Both the position numbers and the translations under genes were made by a program. DNA of 64,000 nucleotides from Micromussa lordhowensis (lineage: Eukaryota > Cnidaria > Anthozoa > Scleractinia > Lobophylliidae). The DNA lies in NCBI GenBank assembly GCA_964020085.1, contig OZ026600.1, forward strand, positions 492,701-556,700, in the 5' to 3' direction. The stretch's first letter is position 1. Each line of letters starts with the position of its first letter. The notes under the pieces were generated by a model that was given only the letters and a program-made list of their open reading frames with translations, had not been told where the DNA came from and did no database searches. Shown piece by piece: positions 10,099 through 21,252 of this stretch.

Positions 10099-10802
10099 GG
10101 ATACCTTGGCTCGTTTCCTAAAAGTCTAGTAGTTAATTTTTGGATGCAGTTAGAATTTCAATCAAAGGAGGCATGGCGGGTTAAGTTAGTATGGGCGACT
10201 GTTCCGCCATGTTGACTCTTCTAGTTTGGTTCTTTGTGGGGCGTATAGTTTAGTATGGATTGGTTGTTTTCAGTGTATCTTTTAATAATGATCTCCTGAT
10301 GAGTCAGTGCAGTTAACATGGGCGGCTGCCTCTCTAGGCTCTTCCTGAGAGGATTTGTTTCAGTGGTAGGATAAGTTAAAACAGCAAACAAAGGATAAGT
10401 TAGTTATGTGTTATTTTCTCAACCAGGTGACTTCTGTTTGCATGGGCGGCTGTTGCCATACTGGTTTCTTTTAAGAGTTATCCTCTTTGGTGCATTTTCT
10501 GTGATCTAATGTTACCTTAGAATTTTTTCCTCTTGGCTAATAGACTTTATGGTTCCATGTTTGTTGTGGTGCTCTTCAGGCTGGGGTGGGGCAGCATTTT
10601 TGGCGTTTTTAGTGGCCACACCTTTACTGGGCCAAACGTCTTATGAAAGATTGTTAAGGAAATTTAATGTTTGAATAAAAGCGACTATAGGCCTTTGTCC
10701 ATAGCCATATTAGCCCAATCATTTGATGTGTTTTTAAAGTAGCCCAGTAAACAGAGCTCAGGAAAGGCAGCACTGGGACGCGTTCTTTTGGGTTGGAGGA
10801 AA

Positions 10803-11735
10803 AAGGCATAAAGTTCTGAAGTACATATTGGTTTCTGTGGGGGCGTGACGTCGCTAATTCATTTCGCCTGTTTAGGCTGCCCAGCTCTTTTTTACAAATG
10901 ATAATGATTTTTACATGAAGACCAAGACTGCAGTTTTTGCTAATGTTGCTATAAAACTTTAACCCAAACCCTAAAACTTTCCATTTTATCTGAAATGGTT
11001 TCTTGGGTTAGGGTTAGTCCAAACATGTTTTGAAGGTTCCGTTTCACTTCTTCTGCTCGGGTGTCGAAAGGATGTCTAGTGGTTCCTGAAACGTTCCTTA
11101 CGTTTGTTGCCAATCCGACATAAGTTTCAGTTGATGTCTCAGTGGTTACTGTGGCTTGATAGATGACATTCGACTGAAGACATTTCCCTTCGAGTGGACA
11201 ATCTGTTTTTTTTTTCTGCAATTGCAGGGGTCAGGTTGTTGCGTTGGAGTATTTGCAGATGAAAGAACGTGTTTGTTGTGTGACGAGATGATAGATTTCA
11301 TGGTAGGCATGGATGAGTAGCTCAGTTTAAGTGTGTGCCTGTTGAAAGTCTCGTGGAGAGGATGGTTCTTTTGAAAACATTTGTCGACGTTATGCAAGAA
11401 TTTTCTCCCAAGGTTAGATGTAACGCCGGTTTGAATCAAAAGGAGGGTTGTACCATGTGATTTCTTGTTTGCTTTCTTTTGTTTTTCGTAGCTCGCTCTA
11501 CTGAAGGATTGAATGTTAGCTTGCGGTCATAACCACTTTCTTTAAGTGCTTGCTGGTAAGGGGCAATGGATGCGTCAAATACTTCTTTGCTGGATGAATG
11601 CTATTTAACCTTTTGTTGATGTTGAGTGGGATGTTTCTTTAGTAATGCTTGGGTGTGGTTGCTCTATTGGTGGACGACGCAAGCTAACATTCAATCATTG
11701 TTGTTATTCATTGGCCCAAAACAGGGATTTTGTTA
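10803..11735 (-). pseudogene. Penelope-like element remnant, copy B
   Basis: Minus-strand frames at 11439-11146 (LGRKFLHNVDKCF, HETFNRHTLKLSYSSM, then PDPCNCRKKK) and 11221-10949 (CPLEGKCLQSNVIYQA, then TYVGLA). The CNC/CPLxGxC cysteines followed by an IY..YVGL pair are the zinc-finger-like linker and the start of the GIY-YIG nuclease. After YVGLATN the frame shifts; the adjacent frame continues with RFRNH and TSFRHP, then a stop. Single-base indels separate the parts and there is no RT palm, so it is inactive. Confidence 0.8.
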
Positions 11736-12389
11736 GCTTGCTTTGGCATGTTATGTGATTTATATTCATTTTCACGCACTTTTTGTTTACTTAATGCTTG
11801 ACTTTCTATGGAAATCCCCTCGGGGTGGCATTACAACCTACTAAAAACTATTAGTTCTGTTCTTCTTATGTACACTAGGGACTATTTAGAAATCTGAATT
11901 TGTATCGTTATCCTGCATGTAAATGTTATGTAACACTCCGTGGACTAGTTGTATACTCTTTTTAAGTTATTTTTCTTAGACCAGTCTCACTTGCTGTAAA
12001 CTGATGAAGGTCGTAAATGACTGAAACGTTTTTAAGTTAAATTTTTTAGTCCAAAAGTTGTCTGTCCTCTGCCCATTTTAACTGGTATGCTGTCTAGATA
12101 TTTAAGCACAAATGAAGGTAAGACACGTTTATAAAGAACACTTATATTTCGACTGACTTGTCGGTCTTCTTCAGAGTGAATGAAGAAAATCTGTAATAAA
12201 CAAATTTTTACTACGCCACTGAAATACGAAAAATAAATGACTGAGCCACTACGCGCGCTCTCATTGGTCGAATGAGAGTATGTTAACACGGTTGTGACGT
12301 TTTAGATTCGCGCGTATTTTTGAGAATTATTTTATAAAAGCAATAGAGCACTTCCGTGTTTACATAGCCTCATCTAAACACTCGGAGGG

Positions 12390-12850
12390 TTGGGAGAAAT
12401 CTCGAAAGTTATGATATTAATGTCATCAGCAAAAAGATAGAAGTTGAGCTTTTTTGGAACAGGTGTAAATATCATTGATATACAATAAAAACAATAACGG
12501 CCCGATACGGAACCTTGTGGTACACTACCAGTCGTTAAGGTTCATTCAGAGATGTGCGGACCAGCTTGTGTTGTTTGTGTCCGGTCTTGTAAATAGGATG
12601 AAAACTATTTGAATATTATTCCACGCAAACCATAATATTTAAGTTTATCAAGTAAGATGGCATGATCTACTGTATCGAACGCTTTCTTTAAAATTAGACA
12701 GTTAAGATACTAGTATGTAATTATTTGGTTTAGTTTCATCATCTGCCTTAAATATGGGTATGATTTTTGACATTTTAAGTTTGGCTGGATAGGTTCCAAG
12801 TGATATAGATGAATTAAATCGGATTTCTGCTGAGACATAACTTATCACTC
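12390..12850 (-). pseudogene. LINE reverse transcriptase fragment (copy B)
   Basis: Copy B equivalent of the LINE remnant at 5990-6662. It contains the FADD-box region and the IIPIFKADDE segment, joined by a deletion near 12690 that removes about 220 nt. It is interrupted by frameshifts. Confidence 0.75.
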
Positions 12851-13600
12851 TCACACTTTAATATCCCAGTTAGGAATAGACAACATTTCCAGGACAATTT
12901 CAGCTTGAGTGATGGGTTAAAAAAAGAAGTATGAGACGGGTGATTTTCATCTCCCTATGTAATCACTGGAGTTAAAGATAATTGATTTGCTAATTTTTGT
13001 CCCACTGTTGCGAAATGGTCATTGAGAATATTAGGTATGCAAGTGGCGTCACGCATGAAGTCCTTGAGCGCACTAATTGATTTATTTCTCTTGGTTTTGC
13101 AATTAAATATGTTACTTACTCGTATCCAAGTTTTTTCATATTATTTATGTTGGTTTCAAACGAAATATTCAGTAGTCAACGCGGAGAAGAATTTTGAATC
13201 TTCATGCAGGTAAAATTTGGGCAATCGCAGAGCTTTATGATGTTATGATGTTCCCGCTGCCAGGAGTTCTGAAGGACGCTTTATTTACAGGTTTATCCAT
13301 TTTCTGTTTCGTAAATCATCAAATAAAATACTCCAGGCACTGACCTAAAACAAAATAAAAAAAACTTTGTTAAACAAATTTCTGGTTAAGAATTTGGAGT
13401 GATTCGTGTTGCGTGTAGCTGAGTTGCTCATAATATCGCCCTGCACTCAAGTAGTATAGGAGATGAGGTTGTAGAGACAACATGCATTTTTTCATCTAGT
13501 TTGTTATTCAACTAAATAGAGGTGTACATGTAAAAATGTATGTGTGTACGTATATATAGGTATATTTATGAGTATGCGCATGAGTATATGGGTATATATG

Positions 13601-13825
13601 CATTCTCGTCCTCAGAGGCCACGCTCCTTTTGGTCAGCACCAAGAAATCACGACCTCTGGCCTGGTTCAACGACATTCTGTTTTTGAATGGCTTTGTGAA
13701 CGCAATAGATTGAAACCAGAACCAATCAGATTTGTCAGACTCGACTCTGAGCATGCGCAGAGTGACGGGAAGTCGTGATTTCTTGGTGCTGACCAAAAGG
13801 AGCGCGGCCTCTGGGGACGAGAATG
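13601..13825. mobile_element. 225 bp foldback MITE (copy B)
   Basis: Nearly identical to 7349-7573, with 54 bp arms in inverted orientation. Its low divergence from copy A dates it to before the long-repeat duplication. Confidence 0.9.
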
Positions 13826-13989
13826 GGTATATATGTAGATGCATATACCTACTTTTTTGGGGGGGTAATGTAATAATGTAACTTTGTTCTTAACGTGAAA
13901 AAAGTAGAGTATTGTATTGCATTGTTAGTAGAGTAAGTAGCCCGTAATGTAAGTAATGTAATTTTTTGTAAGTAACGCTAGTATATATA

Positions 13990-14114
13990 TCTTATTAGAC
14001 GTTTTGCTGTGTAGTATCGCTGTATATTTTTACGAGTTGTGCGGTATTTTGACGAGCCCGTAGGGCGAGTCAAAATACAAACAACGAGTAAAAATATACA
14101 GCGATACTACACAC

Positions 14115-14146
<32 letters not shown>

Positions 14147-14290
14147 GATTTCTTTTCCCAAAATTCTGACTTGCCAAGGTTTTGAACTTCACGCGGCCGG
14201 GAGGAATGAGACGAGTACAAATATCGTGTGATATTTGTACTCGTTTCGCGCGATATTTGTACTCTACGAAGCAGAGTTGGATAATAAAGT
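13990..14290. mobile_element. Nested palindromes just right of copy B
   Basis: Arm 13990-14035 (TCTTATTAGACGTTTTG..) is inverted at 14083-14131. A second pair, TTATTATCCAAC at about 14143 and GTTGGATAATAA at about 14275, encloses a further palindrome of GAGTACAAATATC. This looks like one foldback element inserted beside another. The minus-strand open frame here (14370-14107) is a by-product. Confidence 0.7.
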
Positions 14291-14542
14291 TTTGTAAGTA
14301 GAGGATTTTGATGACAATAAAAAAGACTAGTTGTCAAAAATTTTTCACTTTTTACACTTAACGGCAACAATCAATTTCCCTCGTCTCGGCGGCAACTCGA
14401 AAAGTTGCTCTAGGAACCTCTGAAATCATTTTTAGCCCATCAATCCATCTTTTTGCAAATTGACGGGCTCATTGTAATAATAAGCCTCTATAAATCATTT
14501 TGAGGAATCAAAATGTGCAGTTAGAGTACAGTTAGATTTATA

Positions 14543-14674
14543 TTTGAAAAAATTAAAGGAGTTAAATCTTCTTTTTCCAAAAAAGATTTTTTTTATTATA
14601 AATTTGAATATATTAAAAAAGAGGAATTACCAGCTGATCATATAAGATCAACAGGTATTAGAAAAAAACAATAA
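14543..14674 (+). pseudogene. Small Lys-rich frame in the Polinton relic
   Basis: A plus-strand open stretch of 43 codons ending in TAA at 14672-14674, rich in Lys/Phe/Tyr with codon use like the rest of the element. It is convergent with the integrase piece. No start codon is clear. It is probably the 3' end of another element gene; function not recognised. Confidence 0.35.
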
Positions 14675-14868
14675 TTAATTTATTCATTGTTTCTATTCAT
14701 GTCAAGACCGTACTCATAATGATTAAATTTATGGTTTTTACTTAAAAAGTGTTTATTGATTGAATTTCGTTGAATAACAATATTACAACAAAAACAAAAC
14801 CAATGGCTACTCATTGGATTAGGGCAATGTATTCTCATAAAACTGATCTTTTTCATTACAATAATTAT

Positions 14869-15176
14869 TTAGACATTTTCCAAATCTTTTAACAGTATCC
14901 AACTATTAAAGTCGTCGCTATATCCTCTCCATTTAACTAAAGCTTGTTTTTTCTTATGATCTTGCCTTATGACTTTATCGATTCTGAATATATCTTGTTC
15001 AGCTTTCAATAATTCAGGTTCATAGAATGATCCTTTGATCTCTTCATTACTAAGATAGTGATCGGATTTGTATATTGGATCCTATCAATTGTGAACACTT
15101 CTTCAGTCCAATTTGGGGTGTAACCTTTGTCAAACACTTTTCGTTTGTATTTTGATATTCTAACTTTATCACCAAC
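14869..15176 (-). pseudogene. Polinton-type integrase C-terminus with chromodomain-like end
   Basis: The minus-strand frame begins at about 15176 with GDKVRISKYKR (the usual G-D-x-V-R-I beta-strand of retroviral-like integrase C-termini) and TPNWTEEVF. After a one- to two-base frameshift near 15050 it continues with GSFYEPEL and ends with VKWRGYSDDFNSW, a chromodomain-like K-W-x-G-Y-x-x-x-x-x-x-W motif, and a stop at 14869-14871. The catalytic DDE core is missing. The family is that of integrases in Maverick/Polinton elements. Confidence 0.75.
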
Positions 15177-15194
15177 TTAAATGCAAGTATTATA

Positions 15195-15435
15195 AGTGTT
15201 AGTATTGCAAGTGGGAAAGTAATAAGTATTTCGTATAGTGTGATCGTCCGGGTGAGTGGCTGGCATATGAACAGCCTTTGTGTTTCTGCTACGCATTTGT
15301 ATAAGAATTTTTATCATCCGGTTTACAACCATGAACGTTTTTTGTTATCGCTTCAAAATCTGCGTATATTACAAATGGAACTGCAGTTAATTGTTTATGA
15401 TAATTCTGAAATTTGATGCCGCCTTTCTCAGGCAT
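15195..15435 (-). pseudogene. Protein-primed family-B DNA polymerase, exonuclease start only
   Basis: The minus-strand frame from 15435 reads MPEKGGIKF, then VPFVIYADFEAITKN. YADFEA (about 15366-15349) is exonuclease motif I (D-x-E) of protein-primed family-B polymerases as found in Polintons and related viruses. An in-frame stop follows ~25 codons later, and recognisable sequence ends near 15195, directly beside the integrase fragment. All polymerase motifs A to C are absent. Confidence 0.7.
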
Positions 15436-15479
15436 TTTAATAGCTTGAGCTCATCATTCAATTTTTTGACCTCTTCAAT

Positions 15480-15815
15480 TCTATTTTCCATTATTTCACC
15501 AAAATCTTTTTCTTTTTCAATTTGATTTTTTTATCATGATATCTTCTTCCATCATATATTCCGCCAATTTCAATTTCCTTTTATCGGATCTCTCTTGATC
15601 CCGTAATTTAAAACTTCATAGTTTTATTTTGAAGATTTCGACGTTTTTCTTCTAATTCTTTTTCCTGTTTGATTTCCAGAGCTTGTTGTTCTCTGATCTT
15701 TATCATTCTTTCTTGAGCACATATTGATTTCAATTTTGAAATCTCATCTTCTTCTTCATCATCTGGAAGTTTTACAATATTGCTGGTAAATCATCTGGTT
15801 GAATAGTCGAATTCA
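15480..15815 (-). pseudogene. Coiled-coil-like remnant in the Polinton relic
   Basis: Minus-strand frames here give a charged Glu/Lys/Gln-rich stretch (DDEEEDEISKLKSI, IREQQALEIKQEKELEEKRR) predicted by eye to be a long helix. It is broken by stops and shifts. It lies upstream of the polymerase piece and may be the polymerase N-terminal region or a separate protein. Confidence 0.4.
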
Positions 15816-16448
15816 TCTCTACTATATTATGTTTTCTTTCGATGTTCTATCATCGATTTCATTTTTCAATTTCCCATCATCGAATTTATTTTTCAAATAT
15901 ACTCTCATGTACAATTATATATGGCCACATCTCTTTATATGTTTTTAGATTTTTTATTTAACCCTCTCAGAATGATTTTCAGATATCAATTATTTCAGTT
16001 GTAGTTATTATTTGAATAAAAATGAACTGGGGCGTTCAAAATGATTTTTATAGATTAAATGTTGTAATTATAACTTCAATTTCAAAAAGGTGAACTAGGG
16101 TGCTCAAAATGATTTTTAAGGTTTGAAAAAGATTTAATATGCTCAAGATGATTTTCAGATATTAATTATTATGATGTGCCGATCAATTTGCAAAAAGATT
16201 GATTGATGGGCTAAAAATGATTTTCCTAGAGCAACTTTTCGAGTTGGGGCCCGAGACGAGGGAAATTGATTGTTGTCGTTGCCTCAGCCCCTATACTACT
16301 CACCCAGTAACCGACGAGGCCAAAGGCCAAGCAGGTTGCAATCAGCAACGCCAGTTTCTGTCATAGCCATGTACCATCAATGATAGGGTTTTAATTATCT
16401 TCTTAACGCCTTTAACACCAGAAGAGATTGGACACTTACTTAGACATT

Positions 16449-19400
16449 TCATGAATATGAGCTCTCTGGGTCATCATCGTTATCGTCATCATCATCATCG
16501 TTATAATCATCATCATCATTCTTTTCGTCGCCGTCGCCGTCGTCGTCGTCGTCCTCCTTCTCCTCCTCATCATCATCGCCTTCTTGATTGAGCATCATCT
16601 CTTTCAAGAATGAAATCTCCTTTTCAAGCTTTTCTAGGTTTGATCCGGGATCTGATAAGACTTCTATTGCATACGCTGCCTCTTCATGCTGCTGACCGTT
16701 CAGGTCCGTGTCCATTCTTTCCACCTCTTCCGTCAGTTCCTAAAAATAACAAAAGAACAAATACGAAACTTTTGGTCCCTGGCACCCTCACAAATTATTG
16801 TTATTGTTATTATTATTTTTGATATTACCATTATTAGCAATGGTAATAGGACTGAGTGGAGTCCAATTCGGTCTGTTATGATACAAATGATAACCAAATC
16901 AGACGACCGCGCAGCGGGAGTCTGATTTGTTTATCACTTATTACCAATTAATCATAAAAATTACAATTTCCGAGAAAAGAAGAATAGCCAAGTTATAAAA
17001 GAAAGGGGAAATTTGCATTAAAATACTGACAAAGGAGAAGTAAATTGATTTAAACTACAACTTTGAATGTGATTGGCTTATTGAACTGTCCAATGACAAA
17101 CTGTCCTATAACAAGCTGTCTGATAACATGGCAATTAGTGGAAAATAGGGTTTTTTAAAACTAATCACAATCGAGGAAATTGTAATTTATGATTATCGTT
17201 TTTTTTAGTCTATTGTTATTAAATGTTGTTGCTATTCATAACACCCGTAATGAGATGCGAAGTTGAAATACCTCAAAGTAACACCTCATAGGTGACGGGG
17301 CGTGCGGTAACATGTGCGATATGATGTGGCGTGCCTTATAAATACCAGATTGGAGTAGAACACTCCTTCTTGCTCAGTTTCTTTCAGCGAAGCAGTGGGG
17401 AAGGGAACGGCCCCGCCCTCCCGCCCTTTCAATTCGCGTGGGTCGTGAAATACCCCCTCTTAAGCCAAGCTGTTCCAGCTTGGCTTAAGACCGCTGATCA
17501 ATATTTTCTCCATACCTTATTATCTACTGAGCATGAATGCGAGTGTTATGTAATAGAATACTATTACTATTGCTAAGAAGGAAAAGTTGCCCTGGAGTCC
17601 ACTGGCGTAAATATAACCAAAGCCAACCCGGTAATAATTACAATCTTTATACAGTAGATCACCCTCACCCAAAGGTTGTTTTTAGACGAGACCTGTAACT
17701 TTATGAACACAAACTAAAAAAAACGAGTTAACACTGAAATACGAAAAATACAATAAAAAGTACAGTACAAAGTCTCATCTGCTTCGCTTAAAAAGCTGTA
17801 AAACACCGTTTTAAAAACTGCGAACATTTTCACTCTACCTAATTTTCTTACAAGAGTCTCGTTTCAAAACATAAGAAGAGCGTAAATTGACCTTTACAAC
17901 ATCGAAGTCTATTAGTCCTCAGTTCGCTTACATGAAGCGTTTGGTAATAGCCCTTTTTACGGTTAACTTTTCTCATTTGCATCACAATATAATCTAGCAT
18001 GTATGTGAGGTAATTTCGGGCTATAGAGCGTTTTCACATGACGTCACGGCAGCCATATTGGTGTTCCAAAACAATGAAACGGCGGCCATGTTGTTGTACC
18101 AAACCAGTCCTGTGGGAGTTCAACTCTTTTCTTATGTAAACACTTCCTTTTGTTTCAATAAATTTAGATGGCTGCTAGCCACGCGAGTGAAAACGCTCTA
18201 TTTTGTAGCTTTAGCCCGAAATTGCCTCGCACGCACATTGGATTACATATTGTAATGCAAACTGAATGAGAAAAACTAACCGTGACCAGGGCCATTATAT
18301 TACCATGGACTCAGTCTTGAAGTAACAATTGTGATCTGAAAGGCCATGAAGGCATTTAAAAATATAACCAAGCCGACAAATATGGTTGTGATTCTTTACA
18401 AAGAAAATACGGACCAATTTCGATATATTAAAATTCAGCCTAACACAATAGACCTCAGCACGAGGCTCTGAGGAATAAACCCCACAAACTTTGTAGTTAT
18501 TCCCCAGAGCCTCGTACTGAGGTCTATGGTTTTAGGCTGACTTTTAATATATCGAAATTGGTCTATTGCTTTTGGTTTTTTTTTATAGAGTAAGAGAGAC
18601 AAGAATGACACCATTCGTCGGCTTTTCTTTCGACGCGGTATCCCAGCCAATCGATAACTCAAGTTTGAAAATTAATTCTTAGTTTAGGAGACATTTTTTC
18701 CAAGAATAATCGTTCGCAAATTGTCAAAGGACTGAAGCTCATTATTATCATTTGTTATAATTACTTCTCGAGATTACCTTGAAATGTTGATCGACTTCGG
18801 CTTTTGCTTCATACATATCTTTTCCCACTAGGGCAGCATCAATTGCGAGGGACAATGTAGTTCCCGTCCCTGGGAAACATGATGCCGCCCCTGATGCAAT
18901 TTCCATTCCAGCCCCAACAAAATCTCCCTGCAAACATCTCCACACTCCAAATCCGACTCCGACCGCTGCCCCAATGAAGGGGACTGCCCTCGTCGCTACT
19001 TCTCCAGCGAGTTTTCCAGCCAATTTTTCAGCGGCTTTTCTAGCGGCATTTCCAATGGCGCTTCCAGCGGCTTTTTCAGCGGCTTTTCCAGCAGCTTCCC
19101 CAGCGACTTTTCCGACGGCTTTTGAAGCTGCATTCCCACCGGCTTTTTCGGCGGCTTTTGTGACTGCCTTTACCCCAGCCTTCTTTGCTGATTTGACTGC
19201 TATCTCTCTTACTATCTTGCTCAGAATAGCTAAGTCTGCTGCTTTAATGATTACTTTTCGTGCTGCAGCCTCCAACTTTACTTTCAGTTTTTCAGCAATC
19301 TCTTTATCCTCTGGGTTACTGTGGACACGATCGACGACGTTTTTCAACTCCTCCAATTTGGGCTTGATTTGCAACTGACAATTAAGCTTTGACCTGTAAT

Positions 19401-19929
19401 TTTTAAGGAGGTCATCCTTTATCTTTGCTTCCTCTTCTTGTTTCTCTTGTTCAGTCATCTTGGTTTCTTTCGATTGTACTGCATTCCATTTTTCCCTCAA
19501 TTTGTCAAGAGCATGCGTCGTATCAACAAATATCTTCATTATTAATTCTTCTGTCTTGGCTTCTCCAAAAGGTCCAAAATGAGTAATCATAATGTCGAAG
19601 CTTTCCTCTCTAGGTTTTATTCTAAAGATCAAGAAGTTGAACCTTTTCGGGTCCCTGGATTCTTCATCGAGAAACAGAAATAGTTTATGGCCTGGAAATA
19701 CTGCAAACTCTCGGCATTCATCTTCCTCGCCATGCAATCTGGCAAACATTGGAAACACTTGACTATAAGCTTCTAAAATCGTTTGACAAATTTCTACCAA
19801 AATGTGGTCCCTCTCGTACTCGGGATTGAGGTGATTGGTCATGTGAAAATGAAAGGTTTTCCCATCTTTGGAATAAAACCTCGGTTTGATGAGCTTGAAC
19901 ATCTTAAACACCTTAAACATAGATTTCAA
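16449..19929 (-). CDS. Two-exon Ala/Gly-rich protein with acidic tail
   Basis: Exon 1 is 19929-18778 (384 codons); the donor is CAAG|GTAATC. Exon 2 is 16739-16449 (96 codons and stop) after TTATTTTTAG; phase 0 joins in frame, giving ~480 aa. Residues 1-160 form a mixed domain I do not recognise. Residues 160-245 are charged and helical. Residues 246-313 are a run of Lys/Ala/Gly repeats (KAAEKAAG, KAVGKVAG) spaced like an amphipathic or glycine-zipper helix. Residues 315-372 are hydrophobic (AVPFIGAAVGVGFGVW .. FPGTGTTLSLAIDAAL), like a membrane-inserting hairpin. Exon 2 adds a coiled coil (LEKLEKEISFLKEMM) and a long Asp/Glu run. Function unknown. A further 5' exon cannot be excluded. The intron carries three foldback repeats. 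Confidence 0.7.
16820..17230. mobile_element. Foldback repeat in the intron of the Ala/Gly gene
   Basis: AATCATAAAAATTACAATTTCC near 16950 is matched inverted by GGAAATTGTAATTTATGATT near 17177. An inner pair around AATCAGACGACCGCGCAGCG / CAGACT is also partly palindromic. It has no coding content. Confidence 0.55.
17459..17490. repeat. Short perfect inverted repeat
   Basis: CTTAAGCCAAGCTG, three bases, then CAGCTTGGCTTAAG. It is a strong 14 bp hairpin inside the intron of the minus-strand gene; no function assigned. Confidence 0.7.
17961..18281. mobile_element. ~320 bp foldback MITE
   Basis: The left arm starts GGTTAACTTTTCTCATT and runs through GGTAATTTCGGGCTATAGAG to CGTTTTCAC. The right arm is its imperfect inverted complement ending AATGAGAAAAACTAACC. 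It lies in the intron of the Ala/Gly gene. Confidence 0.75.
18411..18563. mobile_element. ~150 bp foldback MITE
   Basis: The arms GACCAATTTCGATATATTAA and its inverted complement continue inwards through ATAGACCTCAG(C/T)ACGAGGCTCTG, with a ~30 nt loop. It lies in the same intron, ~200 bp from the donor. Confidence 0.8.
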
Positions 19930-20467
19930 AACATTGATTAATAAAAGTACGTGGAGAGAGAATTAATGAGTTCAAATGAAAGGAATGATTGAATTGTAAT
20001 GGTGATAGCGTGATGGTCTTACGAGGTGGAGTCCGATTGAGTGTTCAGGGAAGGCCATCTCATAAATTAAATAATCCAACAGAGTAGTATGAAAATGGAT
20101 AACAAAACACGAGGCAAGATCACCTTCCGGCCAGTCCTTTGGTATTCACAAGATTGATGGAATGCGACAAAACCAAGTACCATTTTAAGTGTATCAACCC
20201 TTTGGCTTTTCAGATTTGTTCTTTTGCTGAAAGGAACGAGCTTGAAAACGTCATGAAAGAAGAAAAAGAGAATAGTAGCATTGAATGTAACTGATTATGC
20301 ACATGGCGCACGGACAGCGAAAAAATTCGACAGTTTGGTTCAGTTTAGCCAATCTGATAGTTGACGTGAAAAACCGGCATACGTTTCAAAGGCGAAAGAT
20401 CGCTCGAAGCAAAATCCTCTTACCCCTCCACCGTCTAAAATTGGGTGTGTGCGTGTGTGTGTATGTG
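19930..20467. other. Upstream region of the Ala/Gly gene
   Basis: 5' flank of the minus-strand gene. A (GT)n-like run is at 20442-20468. No promoter element could be assigned with confidence. Confidence 0.4.
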
Positions 20468-21252
20468 TAAGGGCCGATTTACACGGTGCGACTTCTTGCA
20501 CGCGGCAAGCTTACGTACGACAGACCACAGGTGGCCCAGCCGTTGTTTGCGATTTACATACGTGACAGTACATGTATTGCGTTACGTTTTGAGCCATTTA
20601 AGAGAATGTATGAAAATGGTTCGAAAATCGCTCTAAATTCAACTTGTAGTAAAGGATTTAAATAAAAGAAGCTTACCTTAGTCTGCGCTTGTGTTATTTT
20701 GAAGTCTTTTTGGCAGCTGAGTAGTTTTAAAAGTCGTTCTAAAGCCATTTTGACAAGCAAACCTGGAAAAGTTTACCTACGATATGAATTGTTTCGCGTA
20801 AATCAAACCTACAACTCACTTAGGGCTGTTGTGTACGTCAAAAAATGTCGTAGGGTTTTAAAACATGTTTTAAAACGCTACGACAATCGTAGCCGAAATC
20901 GATGGAAAATGACGTATTTTGTGGCAAATTTCGTCTTAGCAGGGGACGAAGGTAAAGTTTTCTTGCGTCAAAATGGCGGACGAAGTTGTAGTTGACTACT
21001 GATTCACATGAACTCGTTTGTCGAATTAAAGCAAAAAACAGCTCGTTAGAAAGTTTTTCAAAGCACACGACAGCTAAAACATTTGTTTACCGTTTGTTAG
21101 AACTTTCATTCCGAAAATCCCGGTGCAAACTTTTGCATATTTAATTTTGTAAGTGAAAATGTCGTGCGCGTGTAAATGGTCCCAAGTCATGTCGTAGGCC
21201 TGTCGTAAGCTTGTCGCGCGCGACAAAGTCGTAGCGTGTAAATCAGCACTTA
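20468..21252. mobile_element. 785 bp inverted-repeat element (non-autonomous)
   Basis: The left end TAAGGGCCGATTTACACGGT and the right end (inverted: TAAGTGCTGATTTACACGCT) define imperfect TIRs rich in CGAC motifs. In the middle a 38 bp palindrome (20847-20884, GTCGTAGGGTTTTAAAACAT..) forms a second hairpin. Open frames inside on both strands are short and not protein-like. It is a MITE-type element; the superfamily is not settled. Confidence 0.75.

Larger units (their letters stand above)
9895..13967. repeat. Long direct repeat, copy B (~4.07 kb)
   Basis: Same order as 3618-7716. Differences include a 27 nt recombinase segment and a ~75 nt Penelope segment present only here, a small extra insertion (ACAGCAAACAAAGGATAAGT) at about 10380, shorter telomere-like tracts, and a deletion of ~220 nt within the LINE remnant. 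Sequence beyond 13967 is unrelated to that beyond 7716, so the pair is not a simple tandem duplication of the whole interval. Confidence 0.9.
14366..16281 (-). mobile_element. Internally deleted Polinton/Maverick-type element
   Basis: Terminal inverted repeats of ~100 bp bound it: left from about 14362 (CAACAATCAATTTCCCTCGT, AACTCGAAAAGTTGCTCTAG, then TTTTTAGCCCATCAATC), right the inverted complement ending near 16281. The interior is much more AT-rich than its surroundings. On the minus strand it holds a coiled-coil remnant, the exonuclease start of a family-B DNA polymerase and the C-terminal end of an integrase, with a small plus-strand frame at the left. Complete elements of this group are usually 15-20 kb; this is ~1.9 kb. 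No target-site duplication was found. They are related to adintoviruses, so it may be an old viral relic. Confidence 0.75.

Noticed and set aside
18974..19378. 134-codon plus-strand Ala/Phe/Pro-rich frame
   Set aside because: It is the antisense of the Lys/Ala/Gly repeat of the minus-strand gene, kept open by its repeated codons.
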